This document shows, one piece after another, positions 9,143 to 19,400 of a stretch of DNA of 64,000 nucleotides. Within the stretch, counting starts at the first letter, position 1; every line of letters starts with the position of its first letter. The notes below the pieces were generated by a model. That model ran no database searches, had not been told where the DNA came from, and saw nothing but the letters and a program-made list of their open reading frames with translations. The position numbers and the translations under genes are program-made. Origin of the DNA: JAGOFO01 sp964522105 (GTDB taxonomy: Bacteria > Myxococcota_A > UBA9042 > DTJE01); the NCBI GenBank assembly GCA_964522105.1, contig CAZFVA010000004.1:1-64000 (forward strand). Reading direction: 5' to 3'.

Positions 9143-10029
9143 TTGGAATCACCAGAATGAAACACACGTATTTACCAGCCCTGGCGATTTCACTGACCGT
9201 TCTGGCTGCCATATCTTCAAAGGCGATGGCACAGGACGCGGAAAAGAATCCTGCTGAAATCGCGGTCAAGGCGACTGTTGAAACGAATGAAATCTTCATC
9301 GGCAGACAATTCACGGTCAGATTCGACTTCACCTACCCGGAAGGCACCAGGATTTACTTCCCGGAAAAACCTGAAACAAAACCATTTGTTCTGGTCGCTT
9401 CAAAGGCTGAAAACAAGGCCGTCCTGGGTGCTGGAACTTCAGAACATCATGAACTGAGCCTGCTGTCTGTCCGGTCAGGGGACCTGATTCTGATGCCGTT
9501 CGAAGTCCCGGTTGTNNNNNNNNNNNNNNNNNNNNNNNNNNNNNNNNNNNNNNNNNNNNNNNNNNNNNNNNNNNNNNNNNNNNNNNNNNNNNNNNNNNNN
9601 NNNNNNNNNNNNNNNCCGATACCGGCCCATGAGCTTGCATACCGCAGACTGCGCGAAATTGAACTGATGGGGCTTATAGACAAGCGCCAGTTCAAAGAGC
9701 TTGCGCTGATGATTTCCGACGTTGTCCGTGAATTCCTTGGCGGCAAACTTGATTTCCCGGGCTCAGATTCAACGACGTGGGAAACGATTGTTTACGTCAA
9801 GGAACGGAAACCGGATCAAAGCATCGGCCGCCTGGATGTCAATGAACTGGATGATTTCCTTAATCTCTGCGACCTGATCAAGTTTGCGAAATTCGAACCT
9901 TCGCCCGCTGATGCCGTATCGCTGCTTCGGCGCGGGCGAGACGTCGTTGACCGGGTGATGGCCATTCATACGGACACAGAGCAAGGGGCTATTCGCACCG
10001 ACGCCATGGAGGGGACAGATGAGATTTGA
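9139..10029 (+). CDS. bat-operon envelope protein (BatD/DUF4381-like), interrupted by an assembly gap
   Basis: The GTG at 9139 overlaps the DUF58 stop. The first 125 codons give a signal peptide (ending near SSKAMA) and a beta-sandwich-like region, IAVKATVETNEIFIGRQFTV, of the kind seen at the start of BatD. After the N run the frame reads PIPAHELAYRRLREIEL and continues as a helical cytoplasmic-type tail (DVVREFLGG, DLIKFAKFEPS) typical of small proteins between DUF58 and batA. A transmembrane helix and proline-rich linker are probably lost in the gap. Because the gap size is unknown, that both ends belong to one gene is likely but not proven. The end overlaps batA by 11 bases. Confidence 0.75.
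   Translation: MIGITRMKHTYLPALAISLTVLAAISSKAMAQDAEKNPAEIAVKATVETNEIFIGRQFTVRFDFTYPEGTRIYFPEKPETKPFVLVASKAENKAVLGAGTSEHHELSLLSVRSGDLILMPFEVPVXXXXXXXXXXXXXXXXXXXXXXXXXXXXXXXXXXPIPAHELAYRRLREIELMGLIDKRQFKELALMISDVVREFLGGKLDFPGSDSTTWETIVYVKERKPDQSIGRLDVNELDDFLNLCDLIKFAKFEPSPADAVSLLRRGRDVVDRVMAIHTDTEQGAIRTDAMEGTDEI
9516..9615. other. assembly gap (100 N)
   Basis: Exactly 100 N, the conventional filler for a scaffold join of unknown length. It lies inside a bat-operon gene; all coordinates downstream depend on the true gap size. Confidence 0.98.
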
Positions 10030-11125
10030 ATCCCCGCTGATGCTGTGGCTGCTGATTCCGGCGATTGCGGCCATAATTTACGGAATATGGAAACTTAACC
10101 GGAATCCGGCGCACCTGAATGTGCCGACGATCAAACATGCGGTCGCTGCCGGCCAGGGCCTGCGCAGCAGACTGGTCTATCTTCCGGCCGTTCTGCAGGC
10201 ACTTGGAATCATTCTGGCTATCTTGACTCTGGCCAGACCGCAAATTGAAGAACAGGAAGAATTGTCAGGGGAAGGCGTTGATTTTGTTATCGCCCTGGAC
10301 ATGTCTGGCTCGATGAACGCGGTTGATATGCCGGCTGATCGCATCCTGTCTTATCACGCCAAAGGACTGGAGCCACCAAACCGCTTTGAATCGGCCCGCG
10401 AAATCCTGAAGAAATTCATCATATCAAGGGACCACGACCGCCTCGGCCTCGTCATTTTTTCATCCAAAGCATACGTCAAATTCCCGCTGACGCTGGACAA
10501 GGACACGATGATCGAAATCCTTGACGGCCTTGTGCTGGACAACCGGCTGCGCAACGAAAATGGCGAGTGCGTAAACGGATGCACAATCAAAGGTGAATCC
10601 ACGGCCATCGGTGACTCGCTGGCCAGATCTTTCAAGCGACTGGAAGACTCAAAGACAAAAAGTAGAAACATCATCCTGATTACTGACGGCGACAACAATG
10701 CCGGCAAGGCCGCCCCGGACGAAGTGGCTGAATTCATTGCGAAAGAGTCCGCGTCAAATCCGATACGGGTCTTTTCCTTCCTGGTCGGAAACGGCGGGGA
10801 AACTTACCTGCCGGCAATCCACGCCATGACTGGCCAGGTGCTGAAGACAAACGACGGCCTGCAGGTCTATGAACCGTCCAAAGACGAAATGCCGGTCAAG
10901 CCACAACTGCTGAAGGACATTTCAGACAAGACACAGGGCCGTTTTTATCAGGCACCTTCCGAACAGGATTTCCGCAAAGAATTTGCGGACCTTGAAAAAA
11001 CGGAGTTCGCTTCGCCGGCACTCCACAACTGGAGAGAAGCGTTCGTTGCGCCCTTGATTGCGGCGTTCGTGATTTTCTTGATCGGGCTGTTGCTTGGAAT
11101 GACCGTTCTACGGCGCTGGCCTTGA
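10019..11125 (+). CDS. batA: BatA, von Willebrand A-domain membrane protein
   Basis: A 368-residue protein with two N-terminal membrane helices (about residues 8-22 and 55-72), a von Willebrand A domain and a C-terminal helix (about 343-362). The metal-ion-dependent adhesion site is intact: DMSGSMN (residues 94-100) and a later TDGDNN. This is the standard BatA layout. Bat proteins were named from Bacteroides aerotolerance and are thought to form a membrane complex linked to MoxR; the exact function is unsettled. An insertion around residues 178-190 (ENGECVNGCTIKGES) has two cysteines close to the metal-site loop. The ATG overlaps the end of the gapped gene. Confidence 0.9.
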   Translation: MRFESPLMLWLLIPAIAAIIYGIWKLNRNPAHLNVPTIKHAVAAGQGLRSRLVYLPAVLQALGIILAILTLARPQIEEQEELSGEGVDFVIALDMSGSMNAVDMPADRILSYHAKGLEPPNRFESAREILKKFIISRDHDRLGLVIFSSKAYVKFPLTLDKDTMIEILDGLVLDNRLRNENGECVNGCTIKGESTAIGDSLARSFKRLEDSKTKSRNIILITDGDNNAGKAAPDEVAEFIAKESASNPIRVFSFLVGNGGETYLPAIHAMTGQVLKTNDGLQVYEPSKDEMPVKPQLLKDISDKTQGRFYQAPSEQDFRKEFADLEKTEFASPALHNWREAFVAPLIAAFVIFLIGLLLGMTVLRRWP

Positions 11126-11141
11126 TTACAGGGGAATTAAA

Positions 11142-13721
11142 GTGTTTCATTTCGAAGCTATAAGGTGGGGTAACGCGGATCTGTGGTGGCTGATGCTTGT
11201 GCCGCTTGTCCTGGTTGCCGCCTGGATATCATACGAACTGTTTCACAGACGGGTGGCCAGGTCATTTTCAGGGCGCGTTCAACTTCAATCTCTAATCCAC
11301 GGACCTGGATTCGGTCGGCGGATGGCTGCCTTCCTGTGCTTTCTGGCCGCACTTGAACTGTTGTCTGTCGCCGCCATGCGCCCCAGATATGGCTTGAAAG
11401 ACGTGGCGGTCAAAGGCTTCGGTGTTGATATTGCAATCGTGCTTGACGCCAGCAGATCAATGAAAGTCACCGATATTGCCCCGGATCGTCTGGGCGCATC
11501 GATCATCGAGATTTCAAGACTTTTAGACGTCACAAAAGGCAACCGGGTAGCCCTTGTCCCGTTTGCCGGGATCTCGTTCATTCAAAGTCCACTGACCGTT
11601 GACCATGGCGTTATCAAACAGTACATGAACGACCTGCGAGTTACCGACATCCCGGTTCAGGGAACGGCGCTTGGTCGCGCACTTACAACAGCATCGAGAT
11701 CGCTGGGGCTTGAATCGGCCGATTTAAAAGGCTCTACCCACAAAGCAATCATCATTTTCACAGATGGGGAAAACCACGAAGGTACCCCTGAAGACGTTGC
11801 CACGGAACTTGCTGGAAAAGGCGTCAGAATATTCACCGTCGGCGTTGGAACGCCTGAAGGTAAGCCGATTCCGCTGCTGGACGAAAAAGGGGTAGTTACA
11901 GGACTTACACGCGAAGAAGACGGCGTTTCACCAGTTATTTCAAAGCTTAACGAGTCACTGCTGAAAGACCTGGCCGCAAAGACAGGCGGAAAATACTATT
12001 CGCTGGCGTCAAATAACTCCGGCGCAGAAGTTGCCACGGCGCTGGCGTCCGACATCAACGCGCTTGAAAAAGCCGAGTACAGGACTGCCGTAGAAAAGCT
12101 GCTCGAAGACCGGTTCCAGTATCCGCTTGCGGCCGCCATCGTACTGATGTTGCTGCCTTTTTTCTGGATGGGCAGTCGCAATAAACGCGTGCGAAAATCG
12201 GGCCCGTTATTGCTTGCCGGGTTGATAATCTTCGCTGCCCCGTCAACGTTTGCACAGCCGTTCGAACATCCCGTTATGGCGCGCCTGTTCAACCGTGAAG
12301 ACTCGGGCATAAACGACGCAAGAAAGCTTATTGAACAGGGCAAATACGGTGACGCCCAGAAGCTGCTTCAGGAGCTTGCCGCCAAACTGCCGCCATCCCC
12401 CGGTCTGGATTTCGACCTCGCAATGGCGGCCTTCAAAGCTGGCGATTTCGACGCATCAGCATCGGCGATAGAGCAGGCGCTTCAGAAGAACGACGTCCTG
12501 AACCCGAAATCCCCGTTGAAACTGAACAAAGCTGCGCTGCTGCACGCAAAGGGCACAATCCTTGCGGAAAAAGCGAACCGCATGTCGGTTGAGAAAAAGC
12601 CCCCGCGCGAAGTTCGCGGCGTTTATCGGCAAGCCGTTGACGCCCTTGTTTCGGCGCTGATCCTGAATCCCGAAAATGCCGACACAAGACGAAACGTTGA
12701 ACTGGCTGCCGTCGCGGCATACCCGCCCTGCTCCAGCCTTGACGACAAAAACGAACAGAACGACAGCTCATCGGCGGCCACATTCCTGACCCCTGACCCG
12801 AACACGCTGCAGTTTACGGAAACGATGCTTCTGTGTCCGGAAGATGAAGACTGGTTCAAGATGCCTTTGAATAAAGGCGAGACCCTTTTCGTGTCAGTAC
12901 AGAAGCCCGAGGCCGCACAACCGGCCCAGCCTGCCCCCGACCCGGCAGGCGGCGCAGAAGGCCAGGGCGCAAAAAAACCTGAGCCTGCAGACGTCGACGT
13001 CAGTCTGGAACTTGCGGACGGAAACATCATAAGTGTTTCAGGAAAGCAGGGTCGGTACTCAGCCCCCGAATCTGCGGACGGACTGGTGACACTTGTCAGG
13101 ATTACCGGCCCGTCGGTGGAAGACGGTGTTGACTACGTCCTGAACGCCAACGTAGTCCCGCCGTGCCCGAGCGGCGACGACCAGATGGAACCGAACGACA
13201 CCAGGGAATCGGCCAAACAGGCCAGCGAAGGCGACCTGTCGCTGCGAATCTGCCCGTTAAACGACGACTGGTTTGGATTTACAGAAAAACAAGGTTCAGC
13301 CAAACAAATAACGCTTCAATATTCAACGGTTGACGGCCCGATGGAACTTGAAGTCTATACTGCTGACGGCGCATTGATGGACGTCAAATCACAGGCCGGT
13401 GAAGCAGGGACCGTGAAATCAGTGATGCTTCCGAAAGCCGAACAGGACGCTTCCTTTATGATCAGGGTGTTTGGCCCCGGGACACAGGGATTTTACAACC
13501 TGTCCATAAAGGATCCTGAAGGCGGCAATCAGCAGAATCAGCAGGATCAGAAAAAGGACGAACAGCAGCCTCCGCCGAAGCCCGACGAGCAGAAACCTCA
13601 GGGTTCACGTACAATGCGCGAGATGCTTGACAACCTTGATAACAACGGCGAAAACCTTGAGGCACAGGAGGCCGCACGCAACACTCCGATGCGTGATGCA
13701 AAGCCTTCAAAAGACTGGTAG
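11142..13721 (+). CDS. BatB fused to a TPR/BatC-like and PPC-like region
   Basis: At 859 residues this is far longer than a normal BatB (about 330). Residues 1-345 are BatB: two N-terminal helices, a von Willebrand domain with DASRSM (102-107) and a later FTDGENHEG, and a membrane helix. A second hydrophobic stretch (LLLAGLIIFAAPSTFAQ) is followed by a TPR-like region (about 385-530). Two segments with DWFKMPLNKG and DWFGFTEKQGS resemble pre-peptidase C-terminal (PPC) domains. The Gln/Lys/Pro-rich tail ending in RTMREMLDNLDNNGENLE resembles the end of BatC. It appears to be BatB and BatC in one chain with added domains. The GTG start follows AGGGGA. Confidence 0.85.
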   Translation: MFHFEAIRWGNADLWWLMLVPLVLVAAWISYELFHRRVARSFSGRVQLQSLIHGPGFGRRMAAFLCFLAALELLSVAAMRPRYGLKDVAVKGFGVDIAIVLDASRSMKVTDIAPDRLGASIIEISRLLDVTKGNRVALVPFAGISFIQSPLTVDHGVIKQYMNDLRVTDIPVQGTALGRALTTASRSLGLESADLKGSTHKAIIIFTDGENHEGTPEDVATELAGKGVRIFTVGVGTPEGKPIPLLDEKGVVTGLTREEDGVSPVISKLNESLLKDLAAKTGGKYYSLASNNSGAEVATALASDINALEKAEYRTAVEKLLEDRFQYPLAAAIVLMLLPFFWMGSRNKRVRKSGPLLLAGLIIFAAPSTFAQPFEHPVMARLFNREDSGINDARKLIEQGKYGDAQKLLQELAAKLPPSPGLDFDLAMAAFKAGDFDASASAIEQALQKNDVLNPKSPLKLNKAALLHAKGTILAEKANRMSVEKKPPREVRGVYRQAVDALVSALILNPENADTRRNVELAAVAAYPPCSSLDDKNEQNDSSSAATFLTPDPNTLQFTETMLLCPEDEDWFKMPLNKGETLFVSVQKPEAAQPAQPAPDPAGGAEGQGAKKPEPADVDVSLELADGNIISVSGKQGRYSAPESADGLVTLVRITGPSVEDGVDYVLNANVVPPCPSGDDQMEPNDTRESAKQASEGDLSLRICPLNDDWFGFTEKQGSAKQITLQYSTVDGPMELEVYTADGALMDVKSQAGEAGTVKSVMLPKAEQDASFMIRVFGPGTQGFYNLSIKDPEGGNQQNQQDQKKDEQQPPPKPDEQKPQGSRTMREMLDNLDNNGENLEAQEAARNTPMRDAKPSKDW

Positions 13722-13726
13722 GGACG

Positions 13727-15622
13727 ATGACAACAACAAAACTACACCACGGACCTGCTAAGGTTTCCGCCTTGATGTTTGTTGTAACTGCCCTTTTCCT
13801 GTCAGGTATATCTGCCGGGGCCCGGGGTGCCACAACTGCCGGGGTGACTGCTGCTGTTGACAGAACGGACCTGTCGCTCGGTGAAACTGTAACGCTTGAA
13901 ATAGTAATGAGCGGTGAATTCGATCAGGCAAAAGGACCGGAAATGCCCGATTTCCAGGTCGTTGGACGCTCATCAGGCAGCTCGATTTCAATAATCAACG
14001 GTCAGGTAAGCCGCCAGCAGAAAACGACCGTTTCCATTGCGCCGACAAAGCCCGGAAAGCTGACAATCGGAAAGATCGAACTTCTTAAAGATGGCCGCGT
14101 AATTGCGTCATCACCGCCAATCAAGATTACCGTAAGGGACGGCGAAGGCGAACCGCCTCCGGCACAAGCACCTTCGGGGCAGCAGCCGGGCATGCCTTCA
14201 TACGGAAATCAGGGCCCGGACCCCGCCGATCAGGTCACAGATGAACCTGAACAGACCGACCCGGTTTCCCCGGCAATGTCGGTACCTCAAAAATACGCCG
14301 ACAAAAGCGCCTTCCTGCTGGCCCGGATTCCCGACCGTCCAATGTACGCGGGCGAACCGGTCTTTCTGGAATACGTCCTTTTCGTGAAGGCTGGGATTCC
14401 TCTGTCAGGACTCAGACTTCAAGGTGCGCCGACGCTGAAAGGTTTCATTGTTGAAAATCCTTCAGAAGAATCTGACAGCGCTACCCCGGTCATGATTGGC
14501 AATCAACGATACGAAGCCCGCGTTCTGTGGCGTTCAGCAATTACAGCAATTGACCCGGGAAAGGCTGTAATTGATCCGATGAAAATTGAACTTTACGTGG
14601 GCGACGTGTTCGGAAGACGCAAATATGTACTTACAAGCGACCCGATCGCCTTGAAATTCCTGGAAATCCCTGCTGAAGGCCGCCCCGCCGACTTCATCCC
14701 CGGAACGATCGGGACTTTCATAATCAAGGCGACGCTGGATAAGGAGACCGTGAATGTCGGCGAGTCCGCAATCCTGACGATAGAAGTCGCGGGATCGGGC
14801 AATCTGCGGGCAGTCAAACCCCCGAAAATTGCCGAACTTGACGGCCTGCGAATAGACCGTGTGGCGTCTTCGGACCTGGATGAATTGAAAGTAGACCGTG
14901 GTGGAATATCAGGTCGCAAGGTCTTTCAATACCTGCTGACGCCCAGAAAAGAAGGTTCTTTCGATGTCGGTCGAATTGACGTTCCCTTTTTCAATAATCT
15001 TTCCGGGGCCTTTGAAAGGGCAAGATCAGAAAAAATCACACTGACAGTCGCTGGATTTGCAAATGGCGGCCCTGTCATGGAAGTGCGCAGCAAGGCCCCA
15101 ACACTTGGAATCATCGGGCAAAGCAGCCTTGAACAGCCGTCTGTTGATGAAAACCGGGGGGTGTCCGCTACAGCCCTGGCCCTCGCAATGATAGCGCCCG
15201 TTTTGATGTTTGCCGCTTTCGAAGCCGCTTATCGAAGAAAACTGTTTGTCACAACGAACGCCCCCAGCATCGCGGGCAGAAGAGCTTTGAAGAACGCCCT
15301 TTTTGACATGAAACATCTCGAGCACCAGCCTCTGCAGGGCCAGGACTTCTGGAACGAAGCCGACGCGATAATCCGCGGGTTTCTGGAAGCCCGATTCGCG
15401 GTCAATGCGGCTTCAATGACTCCGGGGGAACTTGCTGCCGCCCTTAACGCAGCAGGTGTCGAAATACACGTCGCACAACAGATGCTGGACGAGCTTGAAT
15501 CGTGCGCATTCGCCAGATTTGCCCCGCCGCAGACGATGGATGACGACAGGGCGGCGGCCATTGTCAGAATCAGGCAGTGCTTGTCTACGCTTGACAAGAC
15601 CAGAGGGGGCGCAAAGACATGA
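13727..15622 (+). CDS. batD: BatD, oxygen-tolerance-type membrane protein
   Basis: A 631-residue protein with a signal peptide (through about residue 35), several beta-sandwich repeats, and one C-terminal membrane helix (about residues 480-500) before a helical cytoplasmic tail. The start of the mature part, AAVDRTDLSLGETVTLEIVM, and the later ATLDKETVNVGESAILTIEV show the repeated BatD pattern. A Pro/Gln-rich stretch (about residues 142-180) joins the first two sandwiches. BatD is thought to present a large periplasmic surface in the Bat complex. The gene starts five bases after the BatB/C stop and its TGA overlaps the ATG of batE. Confidence 0.88.
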   Translation: MTTTKLHHGPAKVSALMFVVTALFLSGISAGARGATTAGVTAAVDRTDLSLGETVTLEIVMSGEFDQAKGPEMPDFQVVGRSSGSSISIINGQVSRQQKTTVSIAPTKPGKLTIGKIELLKDGRVIASSPPIKITVRDGEGEPPPAQAPSGQQPGMPSYGNQGPDPADQVTDEPEQTDPVSPAMSVPQKYADKSAFLLARIPDRPMYAGEPVFLEYVLFVKAGIPLSGLRLQGAPTLKGFIVENPSEESDSATPVMIGNQRYEARVLWRSAITAIDPGKAVIDPMKIELYVGDVFGRRKYVLTSDPIALKFLEIPAEGRPADFIPGTIGTFIIKATLDKETVNVGESAILTIEVAGSGNLRAVKPPKIAELDGLRIDRVASSDLDELKVDRGGISGRKVFQYLLTPRKEGSFDVGRIDVPFFNNLSGAFERARSEKITLTVAGFANGGPVMEVRSKAPTLGIIGQSSLEQPSVDENRGVSATALALAMIAPVLMFAAFEAAYRRKLFVTTNAPSIAGRRALKNALFDMKHLEHQPLQGQDFWNEADAIIRGFLEARFAVNAASMTPGELAAALNAAGVEIHVAQQMLDELESCAFARFAPPQTMDDDRAAAIVRIRQCLSTLDKTRGGAKT

Positions 15623-16389
15623 AGTCGGCTGTGCGCCTGATATTCCTGCTGATCTTCGTCGTTTCCGCAACGGCCCGGGCCGCCACAGTTCCGGAACTTT
15701 TTGACGCCGGAGTCAGCGAATACAGGCAGGGCAACTTTGACCGCTCTGCAGAAATCTTTTTAGACCTGTATGAAAAATACAACGTCAAGTCACCAGACCT
15801 GTTGACCAACCTCGGGGCGGCTCAATTTGCGGCTGGCAAAACCGGCCCGGCGATGACCCACCTTCTGAAAGCCATCCGCCTGAGTCCAGACAGCCGGGCA
15901 GCTCAGACGGCGGGAATAAACCTTGACCGCATCAGGTCCCTCCTGAATGAACGGCAAAACACCGCAGACAAGTCCGCATATGTGTTCGGGGCATACACAG
16001 ACGCATGGACAGCCTTGTTTTCATGGCTTGATGCGCGACTGGCGCTGCTGATTTTCCTTGGTTGCTGGATCACCTTTTTCGCAGGTCTGGCGGCCAGAAG
16101 GCTTTTTCCCAGAAGAACGGCTGTCGTAATCATCGCCGTTACTGCGTCGTTGACGGTGTTGTCCGGCCTGGGTGCATACGCGTCTGATCGGGTCGAAAGC
16201 TACCGCACAGGGGTCGTGCTGATCGACCGGGCGGCGGTAATGGACGACGTAGCGTCAACCCAGGCAACGGTACAACTGCCGGAAGGTCTTGAATTCCGGG
16301 TACTTGAGATACGTGGAAGCTGGGTTCGTGTAAGGCTCGCATCAGGACTGACAGGCTGGATGGCGGAACAGGACGTCGGCATCCCGTGA
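15619..16389 (+). CDS. batE: BatE, TPR and SH3-like membrane protein
   Basis: A 256-residue protein with a signal sequence, a TPR pair (about residues 25-105), two membrane helices (about 135-155 and 165-185) and a C-terminal bacterial SH3-like domain containing GSWVRVRLASGLTGWM. This is the normal BatE layout. Its ATG overlaps the batD stop (ATGA). It is the last recognisable bat gene; a 110-base spacer follows before the long TPR gene. A TATAAT at 16404-16409 lies in that spacer, but no -35 is found at a proper distance. Confidence 0.87.
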   Translation: MKSAVRLIFLLIFVVSATARAATVPELFDAGVSEYRQGNFDRSAEIFLDLYEKYNVKSPDLLTNLGAAQFAAGKTGPAMTHLLKAIRLSPDSRAAQTAGINLDRIRSLLNERQNTADKSAYVFGAYTDAWTALFSWLDARLALLIFLGCWITFFAGLAARRLFPRRTAVVIIAVTASLTVLSGLGAYASDRVESYRTGVVLIDRAAVMDDVASTQATVQLPEGLEFRVLEIRGSWVRVRLASGLTGWMAEQDVGIP

Positions 16390-16499
16390 CCTGCACGTCA
16401 CCTTATAATTAATGTTTTAATCAATGATAGTTGCGCCTTTTGCCCTTCAATAACTACAATCATCCGGCCACCAGTTTAATTTGGAATCCCGGAGGAACC

Positions 16500-19400
16500 A
16501 TGAACCTGTTAAAACTGCAGATTCAAACAACGCGCCACATCTCTCTGCCAGTTAAAATGGCGATGGCCGATAACAATCCTGTCAACTACATGAACCGTGC
16601 GGCGCTGCTATTTTATGCAGCGCACCGTTTGCTGCGCCTGGCGTGCGGATGCTGTTACGGGTTCGAGTCTGTATCGGCCAGGTCGGGCGAATTCAAGGCC
16701 CTTGTATCAGCCCTTACAAATCCTGAAGAGCGATGCGAAGGGCCGTTCAAGGAACTTCATGCAATCCTTGCGACGGAAGATATTAAACTGGCACTGGAAA
16801 CCCTTGTAACTGAAGCGACGGCCTTCCTGGACCCTGAAAAGATTATCAGACGCGGCGAAGAAGACTGGTTTATATCCGCTGACGCCGTTGAACAGATTCT
16901 GACCACGCTGTTGCCACTGGCAACGGCTCTTCAACTGGCATCCTCGGATAACCGGGGCAACATTTATGTCCCGGCCGGACCGGCTGGATGCGCCACCATC
17001 AACATACCGGGGACGCCGTCATTCCGCACGGTCTGCCTGCTGCCTGACAATTCAATCGCCGACTGCGGACCGGCCCTTCACGACAGGGACGTGGCCTGTG
17101 AATCACAGACCATTATCCCTTGGCCCGGCATTGAATCAGCCTTTGAAACTGCGGAAGGTCTGGTAATAGATGATTCCGGCACACTTATGGCGCCGGTCGG
17201 CAGACTGACCGCTTCAACCGCGACCGGCAGACTGCTGGCCTGGCATAACCAGAACACGTGGGACACCGCCAACCGCCTGCTGAACGCAAAATTGAAGAGC
17301 TCTGCCGCCGAATATCTGCTGGTAAGAACTACCGACGATTCACAATGGCAAAGCCCCGCGTTTGTTCAGAAATTGCATGACTTCATGGCAGACAACCAGA
17401 TCATCGATGCTCTGGACCCGTTTCACACATATGCGGTGCGGATCCTGGAAGAAATCGAATCCAGACATAAGGCTGACAGTAACTTCGGCGCAGTGGCCGA
17501 CGTAATGATAGTTCGTCAGCAGTTCCAGCAGGGGCACGACAGGGCGCTTACCCTGACAGGGCTGGCCAATATATACTCGGAAAGGCTCGCGGATAACGCA
17601 GCCGCACAACTTTGTCTGGTCAAAGCGATCGAAGCCACTCCGGATAATCCGGATATCCTTGCTGAACTGATGGAACTTGTCCGGGAAGGCAACGCAGGTG
17701 AAAGCCATGCCGGGCCGACTTCCCTTGAACTGGCAAGGGAATTCATACGAATTGCAAAAGGTTCCGGCCGCAAAGGCAAAGATATCGAAGACCTTGCCAG
17801 AAAGGCTGTCACTCTGGCTTCAACCGCCGATGACCCGGACACGTTCGAAGACGCCATCAAAACCTGCATTGCCTGTTCAACAGACCGAAGCGTTGAACTT
17901 GAAATGACCGGAATGCTGGCTGAACTTCTGTCACATTCAGAAGATCGAACTGAAGAACTGGCTGCGGCCCACGCAAGGATTCTGGAACTCTATCCCGACG
18001 ACATCATCTCGCTTGATTACATAATCTCCAGAATCGACTCACCTGAAGAAATCATCAACGAATGCGCCACAAGGCTTAAATCCGCATGGAAACCAGATTC
18101 CCGGGCACAAATCCTGCGTTATCAGGCTGATGCTTTAATCAAGATCGGCGATATGACGGCGGCCACCCTGGCGCTGACAAACGCATCGACTCTGCTGCCT
18201 GAATCTACGGAAATCCTTGATTTGCTTTGTAAAGTGCTGAAGGAATCGCAAGACTGGCCTTCCCTGACCGGCATCATGAAAAGGCGTGCGGATCTGGACG
18301 GCAATCCGGTTTTCGCAAAATCAATGATTCTGGAAATTACAGACATCGCACTTGAAAAAATGGACTCCCCGGCCACCGCACTCGGGTATCTGAACCAGAT
18401 CGCAGACGCTTCCGGCCTTGATGTGCTGCGTCGGCTTTATCTGGTGCACTCAAAAATGGGCATGTGGATTCAGGCCGCACAGGATCTCAAACTGATTACA
18501 GATCAGACTGCAGATGATGAAGAACTTCGAACACTTGCCGGAATATACCGTAACAAACTCGGACAGACAGGCGAAGCCGCAAAGATACTGAAAGGGATGC
18601 TGAACAGTCTGGACGGTGCCGCACTTGCTGCCGCAGCGCTCGACCTTGCCGCCACAATGGAAGAATCCGGCGAGACCGCTGATCTGCCCGAAATTCTGAC
18701 GAAAGCGCTGAACGCAACAACCGACCAGACCACAAAGACGGCGATTCTGAAGCGGCTTGGCAACCTTCATTCCGATGACGAGACCGGATCCGCCGCAACC
18801 GCAATGCGCTATTTTGAAGAATCGTTGCGACTGAATCCGACAGACGCGGACTGCGCCTTGAAGCTTGCAACAATCTATCTTTCAAAGAATATGGCTGAAA
18901 AGGCGGTACCTCTTTTTGAGGCCCCTGCCAGAAAGGCGGCCTCGGACGGTCTTGCTGATGTTGAATGTCGGCTCAGGCTGCTGGCCGCAGAGGCTTGCGA
19001 ACGCTGTTCCGACATGGGCGGGGCTGCAACTCAGTTGTCCAGAATACTTGCGATCAATCCCGATAATCTGGCGGCTGTAAGGCGCCTTGCCTCGATTGAA
19101 TACTCGCTTGGCAATTATGACCGGACAATAAGTCTGCTTGAATCGGTTTTCCCGGAAAACCATCACTTTGTTGAAAGTGACGCGCCGTTACTGCGGGAAC
19201 TCGGAAGAGCTCTGACAGGCAGGAATGACCCGACTAACGGCCTCGAACGCCTTAAGCAGGCGTGGCAGCTCGATGGCGACAAGTCAGAACCTGTCCTTCG
19301 CGAACTGGCCGATACTGCAGTCGCCGCCGGGGAATTGGGCGCAGCCGTTAATTATCTGCATACGCTGATCCTGAATGAAACTCCGGGACCAAGACGTTTC

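Noticed and set aside
16404..16409. TATAAT upstream of the long TPR gene as a promoter
   Set aside because: No -35 hexamer at 15-19 bases and no extended -10; kept only as a note.
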